A DNA stretch of 64,000 bases, taken from NCBI RefSeq assembly GCF_019649055.1, contig NW_026570268.1, positions 868,001 to 932,000 of the forward strand, read 5' to 3'. The translations under genes were made by a program, and so were the position numbers. This DNA comes from Paramacrobiotus metropolitanus (lineage: Eukaryota; Tardigrada; Eutardigrada; Parachela; Macrobiotidae). A model generated the notes under the pieces. The model was not told where the DNA came from. It saw only the letters and a list, made by a program, of their open reading frames with translations, and ran no database searches. Below, in pieces: positions 38,129 to 46,802 of the stretch; position 1 is the stretch's first letter; the number at the start of each line of letters is the position of its first letter.

Positions 38129-38794
38129 AGTTATACGAAATCAAGTACGAGTGCAGACGCGGTTGACTATAAAACCGTTTGCTGAGTGGCATTCGAGTTT
38201 CAGAAGTCTTCATTTGTTTTGATGGTTGTTGTTGTTTACCATGTGCATGGTAAATGATAATTCACTGTTGCACTTATTGTTTAACCAACAAGGGGAAGTG
38301 CTAGTTTATCTTGTGCATTTTGACCAGTTGCGGTTCTACGATTATATGTTGCGGTTATTTGCTGATTTAACCAAGAAAATGTTGGTCAATAAAAAGTAAC
38401 CGTGAACACAATTGGTTGCGTTAATATGTATGTAGAAATTCGTACTCAAAAAAACTCAAAAAAAAAACTCAAAAACAACTCAAAAATACAAACTCAAAAA
38501 CTCTAAACTCAAAAAACAAACTAAAACTCAAAAATACCGGAACTAATATGTGCAGGGGTGCTACACATACAGTACGGTAAGAAAAGGGAAAACAAAATGT
38601 TATTCATGAAAAGAAAAGAATTCGTGAAAATAAGCAGTTTTAAAAGAAATTCAGTACGAAGTACAAGTACAAAAGAAATTGTACATGTTAGCTATGTGCA
38701 ATTAGACGTACATATGAGTGGCAGTGCAAAAACGGAAATAGTAGGTAAAGCACAAAGTATATGAGTCATATACTGTGCCATGCTCGAGCACGTG
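38129..38794. other. Spacer with A-rich simple repeat before the Polinton
   Basis: No gene recognised. About 38446-38545 is an (AAAAACTC)n-like simple repeat. Ends with CACGTG (38789-38794), the Polinton's left target-site copy. Confidence 0.55.
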
Positions 38795-39240
38795 AGTAGT
38801 TGTAACGCTAGAATAGCATTATTGCTCTGATTGGTCAGACACGCCCCCTTCTCTGATTGGTCGGACACGCCCCCTTCTCTGATTGGTCAGACACGCCCTC
38901 TTCTCTGATTGGTCAGACACGCCCCCTTCTCTGATTGGTCGGACACGCCCCCTTCTCTGATTGGTCAGACACGCCCTCTTCTCTGATTGGTCAGACACGC
39001 CCCCTTCTCTGATTGGTCGGACACGCCCCCTTCTCTGATTGGTCAGACACGCCCTCTTCTCTGATTGGTCAGACACGCCCTCTTCTCTGATTGGTCAGAA
39101 CCGAACCGAACCAGACCGAACCGAGACTGAGCCGAGACCGAACCGGACCGAACCGAGACCGAACCGAGCCTGTGTCGCACTTTACCCCCTTTCTTTTGTT
39201 TATTTTTCCCCACCCTCTTTTATTCATTGTTCAGACAGCA
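38795..39240. repeat. Polinton left terminal inverted repeat
   Basis: Unique 32-bp tip, then about 10.5 copies of a 26-bp unit CTGATTGGTC(A/G)GACACGCCC.. (38827-39098), then CCGAACCGAGACC-type repeats and a CTTTCTTTTGTTTATTTT block. The same parts in reverse orientation form the right end. Each unit carries ATTGG, the reverse of a CCAAT box. It overlaps the 3' end of the ARH-BIR gene. Confidence 0.88.
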
Positions 39241-40409
39241 TTCGTATATGCAGGAACAGCGGTACACTGTTTAACAAAAATACAATTCGGAGAAACACGA
39301 AAATGGTCAGCATAGGGATCTCCCGGAGACCAATTATACATTTCAAATTCACAACAATGACATTTTACAGTTTCTTCGACTCCAGTGTAGTACAATCCAA
39401 TACGGGCCATGGATCCGGCGGAAGGCAGGAGATGTGGCCAGTTTCCAAAAGTGCTTAAAGATCCATTGTCACTGTGCAGCTCAGTAACGTACTTATACAA
39501 CTCGTCAGCCAGTGCATGTACTTTCTCCACACCATCTAAATTGGTTAACAAATTCTCAGGAATATTTGATAGACCGGACCAGGCTCCGGCGATAGCACAA
39601 GCCATGGTGCCGATGGCATCGGTGCAGCCGCTCACGGCCATAACGGTGTCCAGGGTAGAATCAAAGTGGTTATGCCCCCGACGACCGACAGCTGCACAGT
39701 AAATTGCCAAGGGAATAGCTTCGCAGGGAGCGGAGCCGTTTCCAATAATTTTAACCAGCTTTTCAGGTTCGTCACGGCGCTGTACAAAATCCAACACAGT
39801 CATCATACGAGTATAAAATTTTTGCTGCAAGCTTTCGGGTAGATTCTTGGAAGCGAAGGCACAAACGGCAGAGAGAAATTGAATCTCGTCCATGTGCGGA
39901 TATTTTAAAACAATGCTGAGAGCGTAAGCCTGCAACTGAGCTCCAGCGGCGGCCTCATTGGTGGAATGGGTGAGGCGGGAGACACGACCAACAGAGAAGA
40001 TCATCTGCTCGGTTCTGTTGTAAAAGAATAAAGGAAAAGCCGTTATCCAGGTGGCGGCATTGCACTCTGTACCACGGTTGCGGACTTTGGACGCAGCCGC
40101 TGTCCAGTCATCAGAAGGGGACCATTTCCAAGCGGCGATAATATCTTTTATTTCACCAAAAGCTACCCGCTTTGTATGGTTTTGGTAGAAAGCGTTACTG
40201 CATTCGCGAGCGGCATCTTTTGGAGAATAATAACCGATATTTATAAGTGAGTGGCCATAAGCCTGAGTCAGTAGCGTTTTTTCCCAGTATGTGCAAACCA
40301 TGTTACGCACCCCCGCAAGGTTCATGTGACAGGAGGTAGGTCTCCTCAGGGGTGTCCCGTAACATTCACCAATTAGAGCGCCCAGTAAACAACCGCTGAA
40401 CTGATCCAT
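39231..40409 (-). CDS. ADP-ribosylglycohydrolase-like domain fused to a BIR domain (392 aa)
   Basis: Minus-strand ATG at 40409 starts MDQFSGCLLGALIGECYG, the first motif of the ADP-ribosylglycohydrolase (ARH/DraG) family. Further family motifs: GNGSAPCEAIPLAIYC (about 230-245) and SGCTDAIGTMACAIAGAW (about 260-278). In active ARH enzymes the last motif has GGDTDT and an early motif reads TDDT, both binding magnesium; here they read GCTDAI and WEKT, so metal-binding acids are missing and hydrolysis is doubtful. Residues about 322-385 are a BIR domain (NWP..., CHCCEFEMYNW, then H and C: C-x2-C..H..C), as in inhibitor-of-apoptosis proteins. No frame breaks. It lies alone on the minus strand at the left end, divergent from the gene at 40638. 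Likely an ADP-ribose-binding or decoy module tied to cell-death control (inference). Confidence 0.78.
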   Translation of the reverse strand: MDQFSGCLLGALIGECYGTPLRRPTSCHMNLAGVRNMVCTYWEKTLLTQAYGHSLINIGYYSPKDAARECSNAFYQNHTKRVAFGEIKDIIAAWKWSPSDDWTAAASKVRNRGTECNAATWITAFPLFFYNRTEQMIFSVGRVSRLTHSTNEAAAGAQLQAYALSIVLKYPHMDEIQFLSAVCAFASKNLPESLQQKFYTRMMTVLDFVQRRDEPEKLVKIIGNGSAPCEAIPLAIYCAAVGRRGHNHFDSTLDTVMAVSGCTDAIGTMACAIAGAWSGLSNIPENLLTNLDGVEKVHALADELYKYVTELHSDNGSLSTFGNWPHLLPSAGSMARIGLYYTGVEETVKCHCCEFEMYNWSPGDPYADHFRVSPNCIFVKQCTAVPAYTNAV

Positions 40410-40637
40410 GGCTGACAAAAAGTGAAAATGAAATTTTGTATCGTAATGTGTACCGCTTTCCTCGAACACAACTGGCGATACTTCTCTCCAGTCTCAGTGA
40501 CCAGGACTGGCGATGGTCAAAGTTCAGGTTTGAACATGTTCAGACAAGCACAAACATATTCTGCCAACCTTGAGCATTCAACCTCTGCATGGAATTCTAC
40601 TTTTTGAAGCAGTGTTGTCAGTTGGTGATTTGCAGCC
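40410..40637. promoter_or_regulatory. Divergent promoter region between ARH-BIR and rightward genes
   Basis: 228 bp between oppositely oriented ATGs. Contains ACTGGCGAT twice (about 40448 and 40505), a word that recurs elsewhere in the element as TCGCCAGT. No TATA box as clear as that at 41944. Confidence 0.4.
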
Positions 40638-41324
40638 ATGGAGTCGTTTGAGCTTTCCGATTTACTTTTCGTTCCCGCACAGCGCGAGTACTCTTGCGGA
40701 TCCTTTACTTTAAAATTTTTAGATTCTGGCAACATACAGATAAAAGAATTCCGCTGTTACAAAAAATCTCTGGTCCTGTCCATATCAGAGTTTTTGCAAG
40801 TTTTGGCATATTTGCAAGACGATTCATGCTATGCACTGAATTTTTACACTAGCAATCGTTGTCACAACAGAAGTACATTTACCAAGGACTTTGGGAACGG
40901 TTTAATGGGAAAGTGTGTGATGGTTAACGGCGTCACTGTTATTCAAATTGATCGCTTCACTGACGTTTATGCTGACGGTAACTCCAGCAGTCGTGCTAGA
41001 ATTCCAAAAAAAGGTGTTGCCCTGTTGCGTACCGTAAAGTGGGATGGCCTTCGCCGCTCATTGGCTTCCATTCAAAACTTCAACTTTGAACCGTTGCCAA
41101 CGGAATTTCACTACGAGTGTGCCTCGGCTATCGTCATGCTGGCAAACAACACGACGGCTGGTGACGTGTGGAAAATTGCCCAAAGCGAAACTCTGCTGTA
41201 CCGATTAGAGACCCTGTACATTGACATACTGTCAAAGTATACCACTTATGACATCACTGGCGCCCCATCGCCACTGGAGTTCTTTCGCCAGTGGAATTTT
41301 AGCGTTGTAAGTCTACGTGTGTAG
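40638..41324 (+). CDS. Polinton accessory protein, possible tandem PC4-like modules (228 aa)
   Basis: Function not established. Two segments follow the beta-beta-beta-helix pattern of PC4/p15 single-strand-DNA-binding coactivators: residues about 14-58 (YSCGSFTLKFLDSG..IQIKEFRCY..LSISEFLQVL) and about 90-145 (VMVNGVTVIQIDRF..IPKKGVALLRTVKWDGL). In PC4 the KGI.L..E.W..L ending is typical. The next gene shows a similar two-part layout, so the pair may be paralogs. ATG at 40638 follows AGCC. AATAAA just after the stop (41337) may be a polyA signal. It is next to the TBP-like gene, which makes a transcription role plausible. Similarity is by eye and weak. Confidence 0.55.
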   Translation: MESFELSDLLFVPAQREYSCGSFTLKFLDSGNIQIKEFRCYKKSLVLSISEFLQVLAYLQDDSCYALNFYTSNRCHNRSTFTKDFGNGLMGKCVMVNGVTVIQIDRFTDVYADGNSSSRARIPKKGVALLRTVKWDGLRRSLASIQNFNFEPLPTEFHYECASAIVMLANNTTAGDVWKIAQSETLLYRLETLYIDILSKYTTYDITGAPSPLEFFRQWNFSVVSLRV

Positions 41325-41383
41325 TGAACTCGTCAAATAAAATTTAGTATTGGATTGTCTGCTTTACTAAACGTCTCGAAAAA

Positions 41384-41830
41384 ATGGATACCGTACGTGC
41401 TTTAGAAATTTTGGGGGTGCACGATGATTTTACGGTGTACAAAATCAACGCCGTGGTTAGCATGTTTTGGAACCCCAAGGATGTGTATTTGATTTTAGTG
41501 TTCGATGCCAAACCGGATGGTTCTGGGTTGAAGAAAGCACTGGACAAGGGAGTGCGTCTTGCATACAGCGATATCAGTACTATGTTGGGAATGCTACGCA
41601 ATGGCACGCTTCAGGAATACATGGATCGTGCAATCACGGACAAGGGGGCAGAGAAATTCTCCCTCCCAGGACAAGGATGTGTGGACGTCACTGTCAGTAT
41701 TCATCCCAAGTACGGACGCTTGATTCGTTTCTCTCAGCCACGCCGCACTATTCAGTTGCCGTATCAAGGATTTGTTAATCTGATGGAGGAAGTCTATGTG
41801 CAGCACTGGGGGCGGGACATTTCTATCTGA
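41384..41830 (+). CDS. Polinton accessory protein, possible PC4-like (148 aa)
   Basis: Unrecognised with certainty. The C-terminal part (VDVTVSIHPKYGRLIRFSQP, then TIQLPYQGFVNLMEEV) has the strand-rich, R/K-containing and then helical pattern of PC4-type ssDNA-binding domains; the N-terminal half (DVYLILVFDAKPDG..KGVRLAYSDISTMLGML) repeats a similar pattern. No membrane segment or signal peptide. It is open from ATG to stop and lies between the 228-aa protein and the TBP-like gene, all reading rightward. Could instead be an unrelated small DNA-binding or structural protein. Confidence 0.5.
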   Translation: MDTVRALEILGVHDDFTVYKINAVVSMFWNPKDVYLILVFDAKPDGSGLKKALDKGVRLAYSDISTMLGMLRNGTLQEYMDRAITDKGAEKFSLPGQGCVDVTVSIHPKYGRLIRFSQPRRTIQLPYQGFVNLMEEVYVQHWGRDISI

Positions 41831-41943
41831 CTTGATACTTCTCTTTTCATAAGCTTATCTTTCCTAGCATTGTTCGTTTCTTATTTGTTGTGAAGAAAAA
41901 AAGGCTTAGTAGCCATTATTTGCAACAGTATTAACTAGAAAGT

Positions 41944-41951
41944 TATATAAA
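41944..41951 (+). promoter_or_regulatory. TATA box of the TBP-like gene
   Basis: TATATAAA followed by GGCTTC, 39 bp before the ATG at 41990, a good distance for a start site about 30 bp downstream with a very short leader. Confidence 0.6.
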
Positions 41952-41989
41952 GGCTTCAAGTTGATATTGTTGCAAGTATTGCTCTAGCC

Positions 41990-42506
41990 ATGGATATCCG
42001 CAACGTCATTCTGTCGGTTCAGTTCACCAAACCTGTTGATTTGGATTCCCTCTGGGCGTCGTTTCCCCACGAAGCCGTTCGTGTAAAAGGATTCAATGCC
42101 GTTACTCTTCGTTTACAGGCTAAAACATTCTGTCAAGTCTTTCCCAATGGTAAAGCTATTTTAAATGGGGCTAAAAGCATTCTTGGCGCAAAATCATTGT
42201 TAAAATTTTATCAGGCCATGTTGTTTTCGCGAGGCTTTGAGTTCACTATTAAGGACCAGTATGTAGCAAATACCGTCTGTACGTACAAGTCCGAGAAGAC
42301 TCGACCTTGAACATCTCTACAACCAAGCAAAATACTTGCCTGTACATAGATTGTACGAACCGGAAATATTCCCTGCACTAAAGTTACGAGCGTGCGGTGC
42401 TACTGTACACATATTTTATACCGGCAGTTGTGTACTACTTGGCTGTACTTCTTCGGAGCAAATTCAAAAAGTTTTTGATTTTATAAAATCATTACTAATT
42501 TTGTGA
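41990..42506 (+). pseudogene. TATA-binding-protein-like gene, frameshifted
   Basis: Two TBP-type repeats are visible. Repeat 1 (first frame, residues about 5-100) shows DLDSLW, GFNAVTLRLQ, QVFPNGKAILNGAKS and the following helix. Repeat 2, after the stop at 42308, continues in another frame with LYEPEIFPALKLR, HIFYTGSCVLLG and a closing helix (to the stop at 42504-42506). The four phenylalanines that in TBP insert into the DNA minor groove (GFNA, QVFP, EIFP, HIFY) all appear to be present. TBP nucleates RNA polymerase initiation, so an element-encoded version could direct transcription from its own promoters (inference). The break is a one-base frame change between the repeats near 42300-42312; it could be decay, recoding or a sequence error. 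Its own TATA box lies at 41944. Confidence 0.8.
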
Positions 42507-42631
42507 AGTAAAAAGTGGTGAAACTGAATGCCAGGTTGTAAAAAACTGATATCCATTTTTTGCACAATTCAAAAACATTTTTGCCGTAGATAAACCACAG
42601 TGTAAGCCGAAATAACTTGTAATCTTTAGGA

Positions 42632-43267
42632 ATGGAAAAAGTGACTTTTGATTTTCGTTTTAAAACTCCATGTTCGTTATATATTTCTGGCCCAACCATG
42701 TCCGGTAAATCGACATTCACCATGAGACTTTTACAGACTATTCCTGATAATTTTACACCCGCACCCATACGCATCGTGTACGCCTATGGTACATGGCAAG
42801 AGGCATTCAATAATTTTAATAAATCCATCGAGTTATTGCCTGGTTTGGATAAAATTTTGGACGATGAAAACTTTTTTGAAAGAAATGTGCCAACACTACT
42901 CATTCTTGATGATCTTATGGAAGAGATATCAAAAACCGCCAAATGCTCAACACTTTTTACGAGAGATGTGCATCACAAAAATGTATCTGTCATATTTATT
43001 TCGCAAAATTTATATAAACAGGGTAAGAGCATGCGAGACATATCATTAAATTCCCAGTACCTAATTTTGTTCAAGTCTTTGCGTGACGTACAGCAGATTA
43101 AAGTACTTGCTCGGCAATTAGGTATGTCACACTTGTGTGAAGCATACAAAAAGGCTATAAAGGAGCCGTTTGGATATTTGTTAATTAATTTACGGCCAGA
43201 TACCCCCGATAACCTCAGACTGCAGTCGGATATATTCGAATACCGAAAAATCTATTCGGAGAAATGA
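42632..43267 (+). CDS. Packaging ATPase, FtsK/HerA (A32-like) type (211 aa)
   Basis: The motor that would pump element DNA into capsids. Walker A GPTMSGKS at residues 20-27, Walker B LLILDD at 89-94, and a sensor strand SVIFISQN near 125-132. Length of about 210 residues is normal for Polinton ATPases. Uninterrupted. Its stop overlaps the next gene's ATG by 4 bases (ATGA), indicating compact, phage-like packing. Confidence 0.92.
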   Translation: MEKVTFDFRFKTPCSLYISGPTMSGKSTFTMRLLQTIPDNFTPAPIRIVYAYGTWQEAFNNFNKSIELLPGLDKILDDENFFERNVPTLLILDDLMEEISKTAKCSTLFTRDVHHKNVSVIFISQNLYKQGKSMRDISLNSQYLILFKSLRDVQQIKVLARQLGMSHLCEAYKKAIKEPFGYLLINLRPDTPDNLRLQSDIFEYRKIYSEK

Positions 43268-43584
43268 ATCCCGAGGACGTAATAAGTATAATTCATGCTT
43301 TAGAAATTATGAATCCGCGACAACGCCGATACTTCTTTCAAGTTGCTTCTAAGAAACAGATTTCTGCCATCGAAGAAGCTTGTTTAAACCTATTGAAGCA
43401 GCCGACTGCTTTGAGCAGAGTTGATTTAGCCAAAGCACGCCGACTTGCACCGACAATCAAACGCTTAGCAGACCGAAAGCTACCCCAGGAAAAAAAGCGA
43501 AAAATTCTACAACAACGTGGCGGTTTTTTAGCGGCAATACTACCGATTCTGGGTACTCTAGTTGCATCCTTTTTATCAAAATGA
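43264..43584 (+). CDS. Small basic Polinton protein with hydrophobic C-terminus (106 aa)
   Basis: Unrecognised family, in the position where Polintons carry small virion or core proteins. The N-terminal 80 residues are helical and Arg/Lys-rich; QQRGG precedes a hydrophobic tail (FLAAILPILGTLVASFL) that may insert in membrane. The next protein also ends with an RGG(W)L segment. ATG overlaps the ATPase stop; its own stop overlaps the next ATG. Confidence 0.7.
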   Translation: MNPEDVISIIHALEIMNPRQRRYFFQVASKKQISAIEEACLNLLKQPTALSRVDLAKARRLAPTIKRLADRKLPQEKKRKILQQRGGFLAAILPILGTLVASFLSK

Positions 43585-44645
43585 AGACTTACGTTCTTGT
43601 TCCGGAGGCTGAGTTTCGGTCAAGCGGTAAATCCAAAGCCACTTCGTGGAAAAAGGCTGAAGAAATCCGCAGTGCTATGACTCAAGATTTACTGGCACGC
43701 GCAGCATATCAGCCCAGGACCGAACCACCGTCTGTGAAATCAGATCATTACGACACACCGACATCAAGCGCTGTACTACGCAGTTACGGTACACAAGCCA
43801 TGCCCCAGCTGACTGACGAGGCAACGCAAGTTAGTGAACCACCAGTCGTACAGTACTTACCAGGTGAACCAGTGTACATACAGAGTGAGCCCACTATCCA
43901 GTATCTTGAAAGAGATCCTGTGATACACTACATAGAACGCGATCCTGTCATACAGTACGTACAAGTACCCGGTAAAACACTAGTTAAGCATGTGTACAAG
44001 AGTCCTCGGCCCAAGCCAATAGCTAAGATACCTAAGAAAAAACAGCCGGCGATACCGCGTGCCCCAACCCCGCCTATTGTGGAGTTTCCTGATGATGGAG
44101 CATTACAATATTATCCAGATTCCTCCGCAGAGGTAGAGCCTGTCGAAAACCCTGTTGCTAAGAAGGCTCGTGCGGTACACGGGAGCAAAAAGGTGGCACC
44201 GTATGCGGTTCCCACAATACGTGTTAAAAAGGTATCGCAGTTGGAGGCTTTACCGTCCCCTTCAACGCCCCCGGCCATTCCCGCACCGACAAGTTTAAAA
44301 GCTTTACCTGCACCTTCAACTTTACAAGTCTTACCTGCACCGGCAAGTTCAGAAGCTTTACCCGCACCTTCAACTTTACAAGCCTTACCCACACCGCCAA
44401 GTTCAAAAGCTTTAAAGGCACCTCCAACTGTAGAAGCCTTACCTGCCCCGCAAATTTCCCAAGCTTTACCAGCTACACCAGTTCTTAAAGCTCTTACCTA
44501 CAAGGAGCCGCCAGTGATTCGGAACACGAAGAATGGTGTGGAAAAACGGTATGGTGACTCATTAAGGCGTAAAGTTACAAAATCGGAAGGGCCACCAAAG
44601 AAAAAACAGAAAACACAGCGTGGCGGATGGTTAAGTTATGCATAA
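43581..44645 (+). CDS. Proline/alanine-repeat Polinton protein (354 aa)
   Basis: No enzyme domain. Starts MKTYVLVPEAEF. Residues about 88-135 repeat short Y-rich units (QYLPGEP, QYLERDP, HYIERDP, QYVQVPG). Residues about 225-305 are a chain of roughly 10-16-residue units on the pattern ALPAPSTLQ / SSEALPAP. The C-terminus is basic and ends QRGGWLSYA. This suggests a disordered, possibly DNA-binding or spike/core structural protein between the capsid-linked genes and the integrase (inference). Confidence 0.7.
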   Translation: MKTYVLVPEAEFRSSGKSKATSWKKAEEIRSAMTQDLLARAAYQPRTEPPSVKSDHYDTPTSSAVLRSYGTQAMPQLTDEATQVSEPPVVQYLPGEPVYIQSEPTIQYLERDPVIHYIERDPVIQYVQVPGKTLVKHVYKSPRPKPIAKIPKKKQPAIPRAPTPPIVEFPDDGALQYYPDSSAEVEPVENPVAKKARAVHGSKKVAPYAVPTIRVKKVSQLEALPSPSTPPAIPAPTSLKALPAPSTLQVLPAPASSEALPAPSTLQALPTPPSSKALKAPPTVEALPAPQISQALPATPVLKALTYKEPPVIRNTKNGVEKRYGDSLRRKVTKSEGPPKKKQKTQRGGWLSYA

Positions 44646-45703
44646 TGGCAACACTGGACGAAATTTATTTAGATGCATCTAATCCCGGCAGTCTAGGGGG
44701 AGTGGACCGCCTATACAAGGAGGCGCAAAATTATGGATTTTCCCGTCAACAGGTTGAAGAATATTTACAAAGTAAAGATGCCTACACGCAGCATAAGCCT
44801 TATCGATCCAAATTTAAACGTCGAAAAATATTAACATTTAATATCGGTGATCAGCATCAAATTGACTTGGCAGATATGCAAAAATTTGCAAGTGACAATA
44901 ACAATATAAAGTATTTACTAACGTGCGTAGACTGTTTTTCCCGCTACGGCTGGGCTGAACCGGTCAAGTCTAAGAAACCTGAAGAAATTATCCGCGCCCT
45001 TTGCAATATTTATAAGGAATCTGATAGGCCATTGCGATGTCAAAGTGACAACGGTAAAGAATTTGTTAATAAACAGTTGCAGAAATTCTTTGTTGATCAC
45101 AATATCACATTTTTTACAACAAAAAATGATGATGTAAAATGTGCTATGGTTGAGCGATTAAATAGAACTATAAAGGAACGCCTATACGTGTACATGACAG
45201 AGAACAATACATACAAGTACATTGACATCTTACCTGACATTTTAAAGTCATATAATAATTCCGTTCACTCTAGTACGGGATTTGCACCCAGTCAGGTAGA
45301 TGTGGATGAAGCCCGTGTCATACGCCAGGATATGTTGGAGGAACCACAAGCCAAAAAAACCAACTTTTGAGGTTGGCGATCATGTTCGCATTGCCAAGCG
45401 CAAGCAAACGTTTGAGAAGGGGGATACGAAACAAATTACACAGAAGAAATCTTTAAAGTTGTACAAGTTAGAAAACGGCAAAATCATTATATTTATACAT
45501 TAGAGGACTTGGGCGGCGAGAAAGTGGACGGTGATTTTTATGCCAGCGAATTGTCAAAATTTATTATGACCGAGCGTCCTTATCATCGAATCTCGCGCAT
45601 ATTAAGGGAGAGAATGTACAAGGGAAAACAGCAATACCTGATACGTTGGTACGGTTACGGCCCCGCATATGACTCCTGGGAAAACAAAGAAGACTTAGAA
45701 TGA
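44645..45703 (+). pseudogene. Polinton DDE integrase with chromodomain, frameshifted
   Basis: Retrovirus-like integrase that would insert the element. Catalytic core: D in HQIDLADMQ (about 44856), D in CQSDNGKEF (about 45043), E in AMVERLNRT (about 45148). After the core come the PTFEVGDHVRIAK beta-rich domain and a C-terminal chromodomain (YLIRWYGYG..YDSWE, about 45640-45690), which in the family targets chromatin. ATG at 44645 overlaps the previous stop. Two frame changes are seen: one at an A7 run (about 45353-45360) and one at a G5 run (about 45418-45422). Both are homopolymers, so sequence error competes with real decay. Confidence 0.9.
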
Positions 45704-45712
45704 GTTTTTTAC

Positions 45713-46426
45713 ATGACACTGCCGTCTTCCGCGTCTCACAATATTTACCCCGACAATCGTTGTGGGAAATTTACAACTTTGCTAGCTAAAGGTATTGATC
45801 TTGATGGAAGCTGGGAAGTGGGTCTGTCCGAAATTATTTTACCACCAATGAGTCTCCGGTTTACTGAAGGTTTGACAGTGTTTGTTAAAACCACAACTTC
45901 CCCGAGGCAGAGCCGGTATCTAAACAAAGAATCATACAATGACGAAAATCAACTAATTCGAAAAATAAACCTTCTACTGCGTGAAAAGGACACCATCTTT
46001 GGACACATTGACGTGTCTGGAAGCTCAACACAGCTCGTGGTAAATCCCGATGTCGAGCTCACGTTTGTCGGATCAGAGTACACGCGGGCGTTAGGTCTAT
46101 TGCAAGGATACTCGTATGCTGGTGCCGGTGGGCAGACTTTTCAGTTACGACCGGGCACGCAGAGTCGTATCGTTCATGTTTATTGTGACATTATTGAGCA
46201 CGGATTTGTCGGCGATGCAATGGTACCGTTGCTACGTACCATCGCCACCGTCGCTAGTTCTTATACCGAGATTACGTTAATTTACGAGAATCCCCATTAT
46301 GTGCCACTTAACAAACACACTTTTCAGACCATCGCAGTAAAACTCGCTGATGATTTAGGGACAGAAGTGTCGTTTCACCCCGGTACCACGATAATTAAGT
46401 TACATTTTCGCCCCAAGAAACGTTGA
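45713..46426 (+). CDS. Minor capsid (penton) protein (237 aa)
   Basis: Single jelly-roll vertex protein of Polinton virions. The opening TLPSSASHNIYPDNRCGKF followed by LDGSWEVGLSEIILP is the characteristic N-terminal pattern, and the rest is beta-rich as expected. About 240 residues, open throughout. Sits just before the pVI-like and major capsid genes, the common order. Confidence 0.88.
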   Translation: MTLPSSASHNIYPDNRCGKFTTLLAKGIDLDGSWEVGLSEIILPPMSLRFTEGLTVFVKTTTSPRQSRYLNKESYNDENQLIRKINLLLREKDTIFGHIDVSGSSTQLVVNPDVELTFVGSEYTRALGLLQGYSYAGAGGQTFQLRPGTQSRIVHVYCDIIEHGFVGDAMVPLLRTIATVASSYTEITLIYENPHYVPLNKHTFQTIAVKLADDLGTEVSFHPGTTIIKLHFRPKKR

Positions 46427-46430
46427 AAAA

Positions 46431-46802
46431 ATGGTACTTCAAGAGCATAAGTTTGATGAAAATCGTTATTTACAAGTATTTGGCCGACAACATGGGTTTG
46501 GAATGCCGGTGTACCGTGGCGCCCCCATGACCGGTGCAGGGTTTTGGGGAAGAGTTATTGGTTTTGCCAAAGGAATTTTCAGCAAAGCCGCTCCCCATTT
46601 AAGTAATTTGATAACAAAAGCGCAGCCACATATGAAAAATATGGCGCATAAAGCTGTCGAGTCGGCGATTGACAAAGCCGTTGAGCATGTTAGTGACAAG
46701 CTGAAACAACAGCAGGGATCGGGTATTAAGGGGCGAAAACGACGCAAAGTAGTCCTTACAAAGCGACAACTTGCAATTGACGCACTTAAAGACAAACTAT
46801 AA
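46431..46802 (+). CDS. pVI/pX-like minor virion protein (123 aa)
   Basis: Matches the layout of adenovirus pVI-like proteins in Polintons: a short propeptide, then MTGA|G at residues 33-37, a canonical adenain site (M/I/L-X-G-X|G), an amphipathic helix (FWGRVIGFAKGIFSKAAPHL) that could disrupt membrane, and a basic tail (KGRKRRKVV). The stop overlaps the capsid ATG (TAATGG). Confidence 0.8.
   Translation: MVLQEHKFDENRYLQVFGRQHGFGMPVYRGAPMTGAGFWGRVIGFAKGIFSKAAPHLSNLITKAQPHMKNMAHKAVESAIDKAVEHVSDKLKQQQGSGIKGRKRRKVVLTKRQLAIDALKDKL

Noticed and set aside
38819-39076. 85-codon repetitive frame across the left inverted repeat (and its counterpart at 58427-58748)
   Set aside because: Simply the translation of the 26-bp tandem units; no evidence of coding.
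38827-39098. CRISPR-like array
   Set aside because: The 26-bp units are directly adjacent with no spacers and sit in a eukaryotic transposon terminus.
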